Counted from the stretch's first letter, positions 24,595 to 34,070 are shown. The stretch: 64,000 bases of DNA from Paenarthrobacter sp. DKR-5 (GCF_018531425.1 NZ_JAHBOI010000001.1:434001-498000); one strand, 5' to 3'. The notes: generated from the sequence alone by a model not told the origin. Numbers and translations are program-made.

Positions 24595-25542
24595 CTACGA
24601 TCGGCGCGGGCGTCGGAAGGATCGCGCATTCGTCACGATCACCCCGCCAATCACGATGGCGCCGCCGATCATCTGGGCTGCCGTGTAGGAGTGGCCGGCG
24701 AGGATGGTCAGGATGGCGGTGAAGACCGTGATGAGGTTGAGGAAAACTCCGGCTCCGCCTGCGGGCAGCACCGTCAGGGCCCGGTTCCACAACAGGTAGG
24801 ACAGCACTGACGGGAAGACGGCAATGAACAGCAGGGAACCGAGGCCGGCATCCGTCGCCGGCAGCGTGGGACCGCCGGTTGCGAAGCTGATGGGTGCCAG
24901 GATCGCCACCGCCACCAGTGCCTGGACGGCGGTGGCGGTGATCGGCGGAACCTTCGGTGCGAGCCTCCCGGTGATGGTGTAGGCCGTCCAGACGCAGATC
25001 GCTCCCACCATGAGGAGTTCACCAGGGCCGAAACCCGCGCCGAGGAGCTTGGTGATGTTGCCGCCGCTGAGCACGATCAGGACGCCGACAAGGGCGGCGA
25101 GCACGCCGGCGATCGATACCGGTGTAAGCCGTTCCCTCAGGAAGACGGCGGCAGCCAACGTGATGAGCGCCGGGTTGAAGGCGTTGATCAGGGACGCATT
25201 GAACGGGTCGGTGTGTTCGAGCGCGACGTACAGCAGGAGGTTATAGCCGAGCAGCCCAAAAACGCCGAGCGTGGCCAGCCACGGCAAAGCGGCCAGCACC
25301 AGCCGCCAGGATGGCCTTTCCACCAGTTGCGCTATCACCAGCAACGGGACGACGGCGATCGCCCACCGTAGCAGCACCAGGCTCAGCGGGTCGATGCTTT
25401 GGACCGCACCGGCCCCGACGACATAATTACCGGCCCAGAACAGCGTTGCGCCCAGCAAGGAGAGGACGGCCACCGCCCGTCGGCGGGCGTGGCTGGAGGG
25501 CGACGCCGCTGGTGCGTCCGGTCCCGCCTCAAGGGATGGCAT
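24595..25542 (-). CDS. EamA/DMT-family transporter
   Basis: A 315-residue protein of the drug/metabolite transporter superfamily with ten predicted helices in two EamA halves. The first half has LFWAGNYVVGAGAVQSIDPL and LLRWAIAVVPLLVIAQLVE, the second VWTAYTITGRLAPKVPPITA and YLLWNRALTVLPAGGAGVFL, both typical. It starts with an ATG at 25542, one base beyond the stop of the PhzF gene, so the two form an operon. Longer frames upstream are inside phzF. Probably an efflux carrier for an amino acid or small metabolite; the substrate is unknown. Confidence 0.86.
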   Translation of the reverse strand: MPSLEAGPDAPAASPSSHARRRAVAVLSLLGATLFWAGNYVVGAGAVQSIDPLSLVLLRWAIAVVPLLVIAQLVERPSWRLVLAALPWLATLGVFGLLGYNLLLYVALEHTDPFNASLINAFNPALITLAAAVFLRERLTPVSIAGVLAALVGVLIVLSGGNITKLLGAGFGPGELLMVGAICVWTAYTITGRLAPKVPPITATAVQALVAVAILAPISFATGGPTLPATDAGLGSLLFIAVFPSVLSYLLWNRALTVLPAGGAGVFLNLITVFTAILTILAGHSYTAAQMIGGAIVIGGVIVTNARSFRRPRRS

Positions 25543-25543
25543 C

Positions 25544-26386
25544 CTAGAGGACCGCCGTGCCACGGAACAGGGTCGCTGTCGCGCCGCCGACCCACACTCT
25601 TCCGTCACGGTCCGCACTGATCGTGATGTCTCCGGCGCGGCCGAGCTTGGCCCCCTGGGAGACCCGGTATCCGCCGGTGACGGCCCCCGAGCCGAGGAGC
25701 CACTGCCCAACGGAGGCGTTCATGCTCCCGCACACTGGGTCCTCGGCCACCCCGATAGCGGGGGCGAAAGTGCGCATCTCGAAGGCGTGCTCCGATCCGT
25801 CCGGGTATGCGCCGATCGCGCCGACCATCACCGTCGGGATCAATGACAGGTCCGGTTCCAGGTCAAGGACTTCCTCCGCGGTGGCCAGACGTACCACGGC
25901 CCATCCAGGTCCGTTGTCCACCCACTGGTGGGAGAGCACCTGGTCGCGGCGGATGCGGAACGCGGCCACGACTTCGTTCAGGAAGCCTTCCTCCAGCTCT
26001 CCCGTCCTCCGCAGGAGCGGGGCAGCAAACGAAAAGAGGCCGTCGTGATGTGCCACCTCGATCAAGCCCGCAGCGCACTCCTGCACAATGAGGGACTGAT
26101 CACGCGGGACGCCGACGTTTTCGACCCAGGCGTGGGCCGAGCCCAGCGTCGGATGCCCGGCGAACGGCAGCTCACCGCCCGGGGTGAAGATCCGCAGCCG
26201 GTAGTCAGCCTCCTCCGTGGTGGCGGGAAGCACGAAGGTGGTTTCGGACAGGTTGGTCCACCGGGCCACGCGAAGCATGGCCTCCTCGTCCAGCCCCTCA
26301 CCGTCAAGAATCACGGCCACCGGGTTGCCTTGGTAGGGGCGGGCGGAGAACACGTCGACTTGGGCGTAGGGCCGCGAACGGGTCAC
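25544..26386 (-). CDS. PhzF-family isomerase/epimerase
   Basis: A protein of 280 residues related to PhzF and diaminopimelate-epimerase-fold enzymes. Motifs are VDVFSARPYQGNPVAVILDG, the catalytic glutamate in NLSETTFVLP, FTPGGELPFAGHPTLGSAHA and AEDPVCGSMNASVGQWL. PhzF isomerises a dihydro-hydroxyanthranilate in phenazine synthesis, but no phenazine genes are here; most homologues act on unknown substrates. The GTG at 26386 with an AAAGG eight bases upstream is chosen; a TTG six bases further upstream is less likely. It is followed at once by the EamA-type transporter, which may export its product. Confidence 0.87.
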   Translation of the reverse strand: MTRSRPYAQVDVFSARPYQGNPVAVILDGEGLDEEAMLRVARWTNLSETTFVLPATTEEADYRLRIFTPGGELPFAGHPTLGSAHAWVENVGVPRDQSLIVQECAAGLIEVAHHDGLFSFAAPLLRRTGELEEGFLNEVVAAFRIRRDQVLSHQWVDNGPGWAVVRLATAEEVLDLEPDLSLIPTVMVGAIGAYPDGSEHAFEMRTFAPAIGVAEDPVCGSMNASVGQWLLGSGAVTGGYRVSQGAKLGRAGDITISADRDGRVWVGGATATLFRGTAVL

Positions 26387-26465
26387 TGGCAAAGCCTTTC
26401 ATGGCTGGCGAGCAGGTACTGGGCCATTTTAGGGCGGCCGTTCCGCGGCTGGACGCCGACGGCGA

Positions 26466-26512
26466 GCGGCCCGGCGGGGTCGGCACCAAGGGTGCGTCGT
26501 CCGCCGGGCCGC
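26466..26512 (-). terminator. Hairpin downstream of the Clp ATPase gene
   Basis: A perfect 12-bp stem (GCGGCCCGGCGG at 26466-26477 with 26501-26512) containing a smaller GCACC/GGTGC stem in its loop, 19 bp past the clp stop. It separates the gene from phzF-eamA on the same strand. Confidence 0.65.
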
Positions 26513-26531
26513 CCGCAGGGTGGCCGGAAGG

Positions 26532-29111
26532 TTACGCGGCCGCGGGCACCTCTTCGCGGCCGGCTTCCACGATCAGCTCCTGCCCGTGAGCAGTGACGAT
26601 CACCTGTCCGCCGTCGGCCAGTTTGGACGCAACCAGCAGGTCGGCGATGCGGTCATCCAGCTCACGCTGGATCACCCGGCGCATCGGCCGCGCGCCGTAT
26701 TCGGGCTCGTACCCGCGCTCGGCAATCCAGTCCACGGCCTCTTCGCTGACCGTGAGCCCGTACCCCTGGGCCTGAAGCCGCGCTTCGGTGTCCGTGAGCA
26801 TCAGGCGCACGATCCGGCGCAGCTGCGTCCGGTCCAGCTTGCGGAACAGCACGATCTCGTCGATCCGGTTGAGGAATTCCGGCCGCATCGACTCGCGCAG
26901 CCTGCCCAGGACGCGGTCGCGCAGGGCCTTTTCGGAGCCGAAGCCGTTGCCGTCCTCGGCCGGGGCGGCGAAACCGGTGGGGCCGGTCTTGCTGGCCAGG
27001 AACTCCGAGCCGAGGTTCGACGTCATGATGATGACCGTGTTGCGGAAGTCCACCGTGCGCCCGTGTCCGTCGGTCAGCCGACCGTCGTCGAGCACCTGCA
27101 GCAGCAGGTTGAACACGTCCGGGTGGGCCTTCTCGATCTCATCGAGCAGCACAATCGAGTACGGGTTGCGCCGCACCCGCTCGGTCAGCTGGCCCGCCTC
27201 GTCGTAACCGACGTAGCCGGGAGGCGCCCCGACGAGCCGGCTGACGGTGTGCCGTTCGCCGAACTCGCTCATGTCGAACCGGACCATGGCGTCTTCGCTG
27301 CCGAACAGCGAGTGGGCAAGGGACTTCGCGAGCTCGGTCTTGCCGACGCCGGTGGGGCCGAGGAACAGGAAGCTTCCAATCGGCTTGCCCTCGGCACCCA
27401 TCCCCGTGCGGTTGCGCCGCACGGCCTTGGCAATCAAGGTCACGGCGTCATCCTGCCCGATGACCCGCTCGTGCAGCTCCTCCTCCAGCCTCGCGAGGCG
27501 TTCACGGTCGCCTTCGGTGATCCGGCTGGCCGGAATACCCGTGGCGCGCGAGATGATCTCGGCAATCTCCGCTTCGTCGACGACGTCGGAGACCTCGCTG
27601 GAAGCTGCTGAAACATCCGGGCTGCCCGCGGCGTCGATCTTCTCCTTCACGGAGATGATCTCGTCGCGCAGGCGGGACGCTTCCTCGAACCGCTCGGCGG
27701 AAACGGCGGCGCTCTTGGCTTCCTCGAGCCCGGCGAGCCGCTCCCGCAGGACGCCGACGTCGTCGCCCGAGCCTCGCTTGAGGTTCAGCCGTGCCCCGGC
27801 TTGGTCGATCAGGTCGATCGCCTTGTCTGGAAGGAAGCGGTCCGTCACGTACCTGGCGGAGAGCTCGACGGCGGCCCTGATCGCGCCGTCCGTGTAGCGG
27901 ACGCCGTGGTGCTCCCCGTACCGCCCGCGCAGTCCTGTCAGGATCTGCACTGCGTCCTCAATGCTCGGCTCCCCGACCTGGACCGGCTGGAACCGCCGCT
28001 CGAGGGCAGGGTCCTTTTCGACCTTGCGGTACTCATTCAGGGTCGTGGCGCCCACAACATGCAGTTCACCGCGCGCCAGGCGCGGCTTGAGGATGTTGCC
28101 GGCGTCCATGCCGCCTTCTCCGGCACCACCGGCACCGATCACGGTGTGCAGCTCATCGATGAAGAGGATGAACTCGCCCGGGTGGGCGCTGACCTCGTCC
28201 ATCATGGTGGTCAGGCGTTCCTCGAAGTCGCCGCGGTACCGAGTGCCGGCAAGCATGGCCGGCAGGTCCAGCGAAATGACCCGCTTGCCGCGCAGCTGCT
28301 GCGGCACGGAACCGGCCGCGATGGCCTGCGCCAGCCCTTCCACGATCGCGGTCTTGCCCACGCCGGCCTCCCCGATCAGCACCGGGTTGTTCTTGGTTCG
28401 GCGGGCCAGGATCTCAATCGCCTGGGCGGTCTCATCGGCCCTCCCGATCACCGGATCGAGCTTGCCGTCCCGGGCGCGGGCCGTCAGGTCGGTGCCGTAG
28501 GTATCCAGGGTGGGCGTCTGCGAAGAACCGGATGCTGCCGGCCGGTTCCCGGAGGCCGGGGCAGCCCCCGCCTCACCGGCGCGCGCCTCACGGCCACCTG
28601 CCTGGAAGGATTCCGGGGTGACTCCCGCGGCGGCGAGCACCTGCCCGGCCGGGGCTTCCTGGTTGAGCACCAGGGCGAAGAACAGATGCTCGGGATCGAT
28701 ATAGGTGGAGCCGAAAGCCCGTGCCACCTGGTACGCGTCGAGGAGGGCACGCTGCGCGGACTGCGTGAGCGCAGGTGCCGCTTCAGCCGTGCGGCCGGAC
28801 TTCTCCGGCAGCCGTTCCTCGGCGGCCCTGGCCACTGCTGACGCGTCCGCCCCGGCCCGCTGCACGTAGCCGACGGCGGGTTCCGTTTCCGCCATCACGC
28901 GCAGGAGGTGCAGGGCGTCGACGTCGGCATGGCCGTGGTCGACGGCGAACTGCGCTGCGAGCGTGAGCACGTCGTGGGTACGGCGGCTCAGCAGCCGGGT
29001 GATGTCCGTGGGGCGCCCGGACCGGGCGGCGCGCTGACCCTGCAGATAGCGCGCAAGGAACTCATCGAACGAACCGCTGCCGGATCCGGCAGGCCCGAAA
29101 AATGTAGGCAT
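26532..29111 (-). CDS. HspR-regulated Clp ATPase, ClpC-like (short middle domain)
   Basis: An 859-residue Hsp100 protein. A Clp N-domain (about 35-180) precedes two AAA+ modules: Walker [14 protein letters not shown] with Walker [15 protein letters not shown], then [13 protein letters not shown] with [15 protein letters not shown]. Between them is a short segment with a UVR-like motif ([12 protein letters not shown]) in place of the long ClpB coiled coil, so it is closer to ClpC/ClpE. The position of the ClpP-docking loop reads GPTGFAAP. It unfolds proteins, either for refolding or for ClpP. A perfect HAIR element lies 17 bp upstream of the ATG, so HspR probably represses it, a control usually found for clpB in actinobacteria. 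An ACGGAGG precedes the start. Confidence 0.9.
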   Translation of the reverse strand: MPTFFGPAGSGSGSFDEFLARYLQGQRAARSGRPTDITRLLSRRTHDVLTLAAQFAVDHGHADVDALHLLRVMAETEPAVGYVQRAGADASAVARAAEERLPEKSGRTAEAAPALTQSAQRALLDAYQVARAFGSTYIDPEHLFFALVLNQEAPAGQVLAAAGVTPESFQAGGREARAGEAGAAPASGNRPAASGSSQTPTLDTYGTDLTARARDGKLDPVIGRADETAQAIEILARRTKNNPVLIGEAGVGKTAIVEGLAQAIAAGSVPQQLRGKRVISLDLPAMLAGTRYRGDFEERLTTMMDEVSAHPGEFILFIDELHTVIGAGGAGEGGMDAGNILKPRLARGELHVVGATTLNEYRKVEKDPALERRFQPVQVGEPSIEDAVQILTGLRGRYGEHHGVRYTDGAIRAAVELSARYVTDRFLPDKAIDLIDQAGARLNLKRGSGDDVGVLRERLAGLEEAKSAAVSAERFEEASRLRDEIISVKEKIDAAGSPDVSAASSEVSDVVDEAEIAEIISRATGIPASRITEGDRERLARLEEELHERVIGQDDAVTLIAKAVRRNRTGMGAEGKPIGSFLFLGPTGVGKTELAKSLAHSLFGSEDAMVRFDMSEFGERHTVSRLVGAPPGYVGYDEAGQLTERVRRNPYSIVLLDEIEKAHPDVFNLLLQVLDDGRLTDGHGRTVDFRNTVIIMTSNLGSEFLASKTGPTGFAAPAEDGNGFGSEKALRDRVLGRLRESMRPEFLNRIDEIVLFRKLDRTQLRRIVRLMLTDTEARLQAQGYGLTVSEEAVDWIAERGYEPEYGARPMRRVIQRELDDRIADLLVASKLADGGQVIVTAHGQELIVEAGREEVPAAA

Positions 29112-29127
29112 TAAACCTCCGTAGAAA

Positions 29128-29150
29128 ACTTGAGTGCATCTGACTCAAGT
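29128..29150. promoter_or_regulatory. Perfect HAIR element (HspR operator) upstream of the Clp gene
   Basis: ACTTGAGT-GCATCTG-ACTCAAGT contains the full consensus CTTGAGT-N7-ACTCAAG with no mismatch. It ends 17 bp upstream of the clp ATG, only a few bases before its ribosome-binding site. Confidence 0.92.
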
Positions 29151-29209
29151 CTTTCGCATGAAGGATTATTCCCCCGAGCGGCGCTGGACCTGCTCACTAT
29201 GCTGGGGAC

Positions 29210-30106
29210 ATGACCGCTGCCTCCCCCGTCCTTGTGTTCCTTGACCCCGCCCATCCGGAAGGCCGGATCGCCGATGCCGGGCAGCCGCAGCTGATGGCGA
29301 CTGATCTGGGCGCCACCCGCGGAGACGGGGTCTTCGAATCCCTGCTCGCCGTCGACGGGCGCCCGCGCAAGCTGCAGGCACATCTGGACCGGCTGGCGCG
29401 CTCGGCCGCGACGATGGAGCTGGACATCCCGCCGGCTGCGGACTGGCGGGCAGCCATCGCCACCGCTGTCGCAGCCCACCCGGCCGCCGAGGAGCTGGTC
29501 ATCAAGCTGCTGGTGACCCGCGGCGTCGAAGGTGCCGGCCGGCCCACCTGCTGGGTCAGCGCCGCCCTGCCCGGCCCGGCAGGCAGGGTCCAGCGCGAGA
29601 ACGGCATTGATGTGCTGCTGCTGGACCGCGGCTACGACAGCACCATCGCCGAGCGCGCCCCCTGGCTGCTGATGGGCGCCAAGACCCTCTCCTACGCCGT
29701 CAACATGGCCGCCCTGCGCTACGCCCACGAGCACGGCGCCGACGACGTGATCTTCCTCAGCAGCGACGGCAAGGTTCTCGAGGGCCCCACATCAACAGTG
29801 CTGCTGGCCCACATAGAGGACGGCGTCAAGCGGCTGATCACTCCGCAACTGGACACGGGGATCCTGCCGGGCACCACGCAGGGGGCCCTGTTCGCCGCGG
29901 CCCGCAACGCCGGATGGGAACTCGGCTACGGACCGCTCGAACCCGAGGACCTCCTGGACGCCGACGCGGTCTGGCTCGTTTCCAGCATCCGGCTGCTGGC
30001 CCGCGTCAACCACATCGACGGCAAGCCCATCGGCAAGGACCCGGCGCTCGCGCAGGAACTCACCCGTGAACTCGCGGCCATGCTCGCCGAGGAGGACGGG
30101 ATCTAG
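29210..30106 (+). CDS. pabC: Aminodeoxychorismate lyase (class IV PLP enzyme)
   Basis: A 298-residue fold-type IV PLP enzyme. Features are DLGATRGDGVFESLLAVDGR (substrate and PLP phosphate region), the Schiff-base lysine in LLMGAKTLSYAVNM, DDVIFLSSDGKVLEGPTST and GILPGTTQGALFAAA. This is the PabC pattern (4-amino-4-deoxychorismate to p-aminobenzoate plus pyruvate) rather than branched-chain aminotransferase, though D-amino-acid aminotransferases share the fold. It is separated from pabB by 6 kb. The gene is divergent from the HAIR-controlled clp gene and overlaps the convergent transporter gene by 4 bp. Confidence 0.85.
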   Translation: MTAASPVLVFLDPAHPEGRIADAGQPQLMATDLGATRGDGVFESLLAVDGRPRKLQAHLDRLARSAATMELDIPPAADWRAAIATAVAAHPAAEELVIKLLVTRGVEGAGRPTCWVSAALPGPAGRVQRENGIDVLLLDRGYDSTIAERAPWLLMGAKTLSYAVNMAALRYAHEHGADDVIFLSSDGKVLEGPTSTVLLAHIEDGVKRLITPQLDTGILPGTTQGALFAAARNAGWELGYGPLEPEDLLDADAVWLVSSIRLLARVNHIDGKPIGKDPALAQELTRELAAMLAEEDGI

Positions 30107-31179
30107 GACCCGGACAGTGCCTGCAGGCCGAGGCTCGTCAGCGACACCACCACCCACAGGGCCCCACCGAGCAGCAGCGGCTTCGCCCCTGCCCTGCGGA
30201 AGGCCCGAAGGTTGGTCGAGAGCCCCACACCGGCCATGGCCACCGTGATCATGAAGGTTGCGGCCTCCCTGAGCGGACCCTGCACCGGCGCCGGGACCAG
30301 GCCTGCGCTGTTCAGTGCAGCGACGACCACGAAGCCGATCAGGAACCACGGCACCAGCCGCAGCAGGCGGGGCTTGCGCGGAGTGTCGGCTGCAGCCGCG
30401 CCCTCCCCGACTGCGGCCGCGATCCGGGCGCGCCGGGCCACGAGGACACTCAAGCCCAGGCAGATCGGAATGATCATGAGCGTCCTGACCAGTTTGACGA
30501 CGACGGCGTAGTTGGCCGCCTCCGGTCCGAAGGTCGTGGCCGCCGCAACAACGGAGGACATGTCGTTCACCGCGGTGCCGGCGAAGAGTCCGAACGCGTG
30601 TTGGCTCATTCCGAGCAGATGGCCGAGGAGCGGGAACAGGACGACAGCGGCGACATTGAACAGGAAGATCGTGGAGACCGCATAGGCGACGTCGGCGCCC
30701 ACGGCCCCGATCACCGGGGTGGCCGCGGCGATCGCGGACGCCCCGCAGATGCCCGTGCCGACGCCGATGAGGGTGCGCAGGTCCCCTGTCACGCCCAGCA
30801 GTCGGCCGAGCCAGAAGGCGGCCGCAAGGCAGACCGCCAGGGTGCCCAGCATGACGGGCAGCGATTCAAGCCCCACCTGCGCCACCTGCGGGAGGGAAAG
30901 CTGCGAGCCCAGCAGGACGACGGAGAGCTGCAGGACGAAGCGGCCCGCGACGCCGATCCCGGGCAGCAGCCGTCCGCCCGGCTTAAGGAGCGCGGCAAGG
31001 AGCACACCGAGCACGATGGCGGCAACCGGGCCGCCGAGGACCGGCACCAGCCGGCCCGCCAACGTAGCAGCAATGGCGATGCCGACGGCGAGCGCGAGTC
31101 CCGGCAGGACAGCCGGAAGCCCGCGACCCGGGTTGCCGGCGCCCGTGTGCGCGTCCACAGTCTGAGTCTTCACCCCCAT
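30103..31179 (-). CDS. YeiH-family putative sulfate exporter
   Basis: A 358-residue protein with about ten membrane helices. Conserved segments are GGPVAAIVLGVLLAALLKPG, the QLSVVLLGSQLSLPQVAQVG block, GVGTGICGASAIAAATPVIG and LFAGTAVNDMSSVVAAATTF, all typical of the YeiH (PSE) family. Members are described as putative sulfate exporters but few are tested. The ATG at 31179 (MGVKTQ) is chosen on local spacing; an ATG at 31200 and further codons are possible. It is convergent with pabC (4-bp overlap). Confidence 0.83.
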   Translation of the reverse strand: MGVKTQTVDAHTGAGNPGRGLPAVLPGLALAVGIAIAATLAGRLVPVLGGPVAAIVLGVLLAALLKPGGRLLPGIGVAGRFVLQLSVVLLGSQLSLPQVAQVGLESLPVMLGTLAVCLAAAFWLGRLLGVTGDLRTLIGVGTGICGASAIAAATPVIGAVGADVAYAVSTIFLFNVAAVVLFPLLGHLLGMSQHAFGLFAGTAVNDMSSVVAAATTFGPEAANYAVVVKLVRTLMIIPICLGLSVLVARRARIAAAVGEGAAAADTPRKPRLLRLVPWFLIGFVVVAALNSAGLVPAPVQGPLREAATFMITVAMAGVGLSTNLRAFRRAGAKPLLLGGALWVVVSLTSLGLQALSGS

Positions 31180-31240
31180 AACGTTGCCTGAGTGAACCAT
31201 GCGCCGGTAGCCCCTGGTTTTCGAGCAGCCCATATCGAAC

Positions 31241-31837
31241 TTATATGGGCTCGTCCCGCCATTCGGAGGCGAGCGCGGCCATCAGCGTGGCATCCACCCA
31301 GCCGTCATCGAACCGGAGCGCCTGGCGCAGCACGCCCTCCGCCACGAAGCCGGCTTTGTCGTAGACGCGGCGTGCACGCGGGTTGAAATCGTAGACCTCC
31401 AGGGACACCCGGTTGAGGCCAAGAACCGTGAACGCATGCCGGAGCATGAGCCTGGTCGCATCCGTTCCGAGGCCCTGGTCCCGCCCCGCCCGACCGATCA
31501 GGATCCTGAAGTTGCAGCTGCGGTTCCGCCGGTCCCAGTCGTTGAGGACGGCTTCGCCGACGCACTGCCCCGTGCGCCGGCTCACCACGGCCAGGTCCAG
31601 CCGGTCCGTCTGGTCGTTACGGCTGAGGTACCACTCCCGCAGCTTCGCCGCATCCGGCGCGGAAGCCTCCGCCTCGGCAGTGCTGTTGTAGCTCCCGGTG
31701 AGGCGCCCCACGTCCGGGTCCGAGAGCGCTTCAGTCATTGCGGGAAGGTCGGCGGCCCGGAAGGGGCGCAGCACCACCCTGGCCGAGTGCAGCGTGGGTT
31801 TGCGGGAGAAATCCGGGACCTGATCCACAATCTGCAT
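31241..31837 (-). CDS. GNAT-family N-acetyltransferase (RimJ/RimL-like)
   Basis: A 198-residue acetyltransferase. The core shows TLHSARVVLRPFRAADLPAM, LAVVSRRTGQCVGEAVLND, the acetyl-CoA pyrophosphate-binding RAGRDQGLGTDATRLML and LGLNRVSLEVYDFNPRARRV with YDKAGFVAEGVLRQAL, the usual RimJ/RimL-like order. These enzymes acetylate ribosomal protein N-termini or small molecules; the acceptor here is unknown. The ATG at 31837 is chosen over an in-frame ATG at 31888 because the latter adds an arginine-rich segment without homology. It is divergent from the App1-like gene. Confidence 0.87.
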   Translation of the reverse strand: MQIVDQVPDFSRKPTLHSARVVLRPFRAADLPAMTEALSDPDVGRLTGSYNSTAEAEASAPDAAKLREWYLSRNDQTDRLDLAVVSRRTGQCVGEAVLNDWDRRNRSCNFRILIGRAGRDQGLGTDATRLMLRHAFTVLGLNRVSLEVYDFNPRARRVYDKAGFVAEGVLRQALRFDDGWVDATLMAALASEWRDEPI

Positions 31838-31917
31838 CCTAATCCGCCGCCTCCAGGCGGGGCGCCGTGGGTAAGGTGGGAGCTGCATACCGCCGTCGAG
31901 CCCGAGGGAGCAGTTGC

Positions 31918-32934
31918 GTGCTCAAGCTCATCGCCCGCATTTCCGCCGCCATCCACGGCTTCCGCATGCAGCGGGCGCTCGCGGCCGGTTACGTGCCCAC
32001 GATCCTCCCCTACCCCGGCTACGGGTCACCCGACACCATCCGGGTACTGGGACGGGTGCTGCTGACCAGGCGCCAGCCCCGGCAGACGGAGGCCGAGGAG
32101 GCGCAGGCGGAGCGACAAAGCCTGCGTGGTTGGCGCAGCTTCACCAGCGTCCCGGTCGGCGGAGCCGAGGTGGAGGTGCGCGCCGCCGGCCAGTCCTTCC
32201 GGATCCAGGCCGACCAGGGCGGCGTGTTCGACGCCCTGGTGGACGTGCACCTGCCCGCCGGCTGGCACCAGATCCCGCTCTCCACCGGATCCTCGGCGCC
32301 AGCGGAGGCACCTGTGCGGGTCGTGGACGGGGCAAGCACGCTGGGGGTGGTCTCGGATATTGACGACACGGTGATGGTGACGGCCCTCCCGCGGCCCTTC
32401 CTCGCGGCCTGGAACACCTTCGTGCTCAACGAGCACGCCCGCTCTCCGACCCCCGGAATGGCTGTGCTCATGGAACGCCTCGCGGTGCGGCACCCCGATG
32501 CCCCAGTCATCTACCTTTCGACCGGCGCCTGGAATGTCGCGCCCACGCTCACACGGTTCCTCTCCCGCAACCTCTACCCGGCGGGGGCACTCCTGCTGAC
32601 AGACTGGGGCCCGAGCCGGGAGCGGTGGTTCCGCAGCGGGGTGGAGCATAAGCGGAACAACCTGCTCAGGCTCGCGCACGAGTTCCCCGCCATGCGCTGG
32701 ATCCTGATCGGCGACGACGGCCAGCACGACGAACAGATCTATGCCGAATTCGCACGCACCCACCCCGAGCGCGTCGCCGCCGTCGCCATCCGGCAGCTCT
32801 CGCCAACCGAGGCCGTCCTTGCCGGCGGCCGCTCCGGCGCCTCGGACCGCGACGGCACCGGAGGCGTCCCCTGGGTGTACGCACCCGACGGCGCCGGTCT
32901 CTCCACCCAGCTCGAAGCCCTGAAACTGCTTTAA
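31918..32934 (+). CDS. App1-family phosphatidate phosphatase-like protein
   Basis: A 338-residue protein of the DUF2183/App1 family. The HAD-type catalytic loop VVSDIDDTVMVTALP (DxDxT) lies near residue 145, followed by VIYLSTGAWNVAPTLTRFL, FRSGVEHKRNNLLRLAHEF and MRWILIGDDGQHDEQIYAEF, the second metal-binding loop. Yeast App1 is a Mg-dependent phosphatidate phosphatase; bacterial members are widespread and mostly uncharacterised. The GTG at 31918 has GAGGGAG upstream. A basic N-terminus (ISAAIHGFRMQRALAAGYVP) may associate with membrane lipid. Confidence 0.84.
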   Translation: MLKLIARISAAIHGFRMQRALAAGYVPTILPYPGYGSPDTIRVLGRVLLTRRQPRQTEAEEAQAERQSLRGWRSFTSVPVGGAEVEVRAAGQSFRIQADQGGVFDALVDVHLPAGWHQIPLSTGSSAPAEAPVRVVDGASTLGVVSDIDDTVMVTALPRPFLAAWNTFVLNEHARSPTPGMAVLMERLAVRHPDAPVIYLSTGAWNVAPTLTRFLSRNLYPAGALLLTDWGPSRERWFRSGVEHKRNNLLRLAHEFPAMRWILIGDDGQHDEQIYAEFARTHPERVAAVAIRQLSPTEAVLAGGRSGASDRDGTGGVPWVYAPDGAGLSTQLEALKLL

Positions 32935-33072
32935 TCTACCCGATTACTAAGCTGGCTGATCATTGGTATGCTGGGCGCCTGAACACCCCGAGGGGAGCGC
33001 TCGTCGCTGGGGTGTGCACAACGCCCGGGGCTCCCGGCCACGGGCGCTCGCATCAATGAAAGAGGCACCGTT

Positions 33073-33342
33073 ATGGGATTTATCGCTTTTCTGATTCTGG
33101 GACTCATCGCCGGCGCCATCGCCAAGCTGATCCTTCCGGGCCGGCAGGGCGGTGGATGGCTGATCACCCTCGTGCTCGGCGTCATCGGCGCTTTCCTGGG
33201 CGGATGGATCGGCTCGCTGCTGTTCGGCGGCGGCCTGGCTGACTTCTTCTCGATCCGGACCTGGCTGCTGGCCATCCTCGGCTCGGTCATCGTGCTGCTC
33301 GTCTACGGTGCCCTCACCGGACGCAGCCGCCGTCGCGTCTGA
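33073..33342 (+). CDS. GlsB/YeaQ/YmgE-family stress-response membrane protein
   Basis: An 89-residue transglycosylase-associated-type small membrane protein with three helices: FIAFLILGLIAGAIAKLILP, then GWLITLVLGVIGAFLGGWIG and WLLAILGSVIVLLVYGALTG, ending in a basic tail RSRRRV. The GLIAGAIAKLILPG and LGVIGAFLGG repeats are typical. Such proteins accumulate in acid, osmotic or general stress in several bacteria; the mechanism is unknown. An AAAGAGGCACC precedes the ATG and a strong hairpin follows the stop. It stands alone. Confidence 0.87.
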   Translation: MGFIAFLILGLIAGAIAKLILPGRQGGGWLITLVLGVIGAFLGGWIGSLLFGGGLADFFSIRTWLLAILGSVIVLLVYGALTGRSRRRV

Positions 33343-33357
33343 TCAGACGATCCGGGC

Positions 33358-33392
33358 GAGGGTCCCTGCTGCCACGGGCGGCGGGGGCCCTT
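33358..33392 (+). terminator. Terminator of the GlsB-like gene
   Basis: A stem of about 15 bp (33359-33373 with 33377-33391) with three G-U pairs and a 3-nt loop, followed by TCGCTTT, 16 bp past the stop. Confidence 0.65.
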
Positions 33393-33512
33393 CGCTTTAA
33401 GCAGCGCGTTAACCAGCCGCGGGAAGAACGGCGGCGATCGCGCTGTTAAAGTCTATGGACGCTTAAGTTCGATGACGCGCCAATGGTTCTTCCGGCAAAG
33501 GAGGCGGAGCAC

Positions 33513-34070
33513 ATGTTGCGCATCGCCGTGATTGTCGGCAGCACCAGGCCGGGCCGGCACGGCCGGCAGGTGGCCGAGTGGGTCCTCGACCGCGCCCGCA
33601 ACAGGCCGGACGCCGAGTTCGAGCTCATCGACGTCGCTTCCTTCGAACTGCCGCTGCTCGACGAGCCGCTGCCGCCGTCGCGCGGCCACTACGAGCACAA
33701 ACACACGAAGGCCTGGGCGAAGGCCATCAGCGCGTACGACGGGTACGTCATCGTGACCGCCGAGTACAACCATTCCGTTCCGGGGGCCCTGAAGAACGCG
33801 CTGGACTTCCTCTACGCCGAGTGGAACAACAAGTCGGTGGGGTTCGTCAGCTACGGAAGTGCCGGCGGAACCCGGGCCGTGGAGCACCTGCGGACGATCG
33901 CCGGTGAGCTGCAAATGGCCGACGTGCGCGCCCAAGTGGCCCTTCCGATGGCGACCGAGTTTGAGCAGTACACCACCTTCACCCCCTCCCCGCGGGCCGA
34001 AGAGGCGCTCCGGCTTCTCCTCGAACAGGTCACGGCCTGGGCAGGGGCACTGCGGGTGCTACGCACCTGA
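33513..34070 (+). CDS. NADPH-dependent FMN reductase-like flavoprotein
   Basis: A 185-residue flavodoxin-like protein. The FMN phosphate loop is IVGSTRPGRHGRQVAEW and the isoalloxazine-contacting block is VTAEYNHSVPGALKNALDF; VGFVSYGSAGGTRAVEHL follows. This is the Pfam FMN_red group, which includes quinone, azo and chromate reductases working on NAD(P)H. The ATG at 33513 follows GGAGG; the frame extends to 33483 without support. The upstream 120 bp contain an imperfect inverted repeat (33395-33451). Its natural acceptor is unknown. Confidence 0.87.
   Translation: MLRIAVIVGSTRPGRHGRQVAEWVLDRARNRPDAEFELIDVASFELPLLDEPLPPSRGHYEHKHTKAWAKAISAYDGYVIVTAEYNHSVPGALKNALDFLYAEWNNKSVGFVSYGSAGGTRAVEHLRTIAGELQMADVRAQVALPMATEFEQYTTFTPSPRAEEALRLLLEQVTAWAGALRVLRT

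Noticed and set aside
24386-24790. N-terminal extension of the cardiolipin synthase
   Set aside because: It consists of the translated 54-bp repeats and of sequence inside the EamA gene; GTG 24385 has a good ribosome-binding site and the normal N-terminus.
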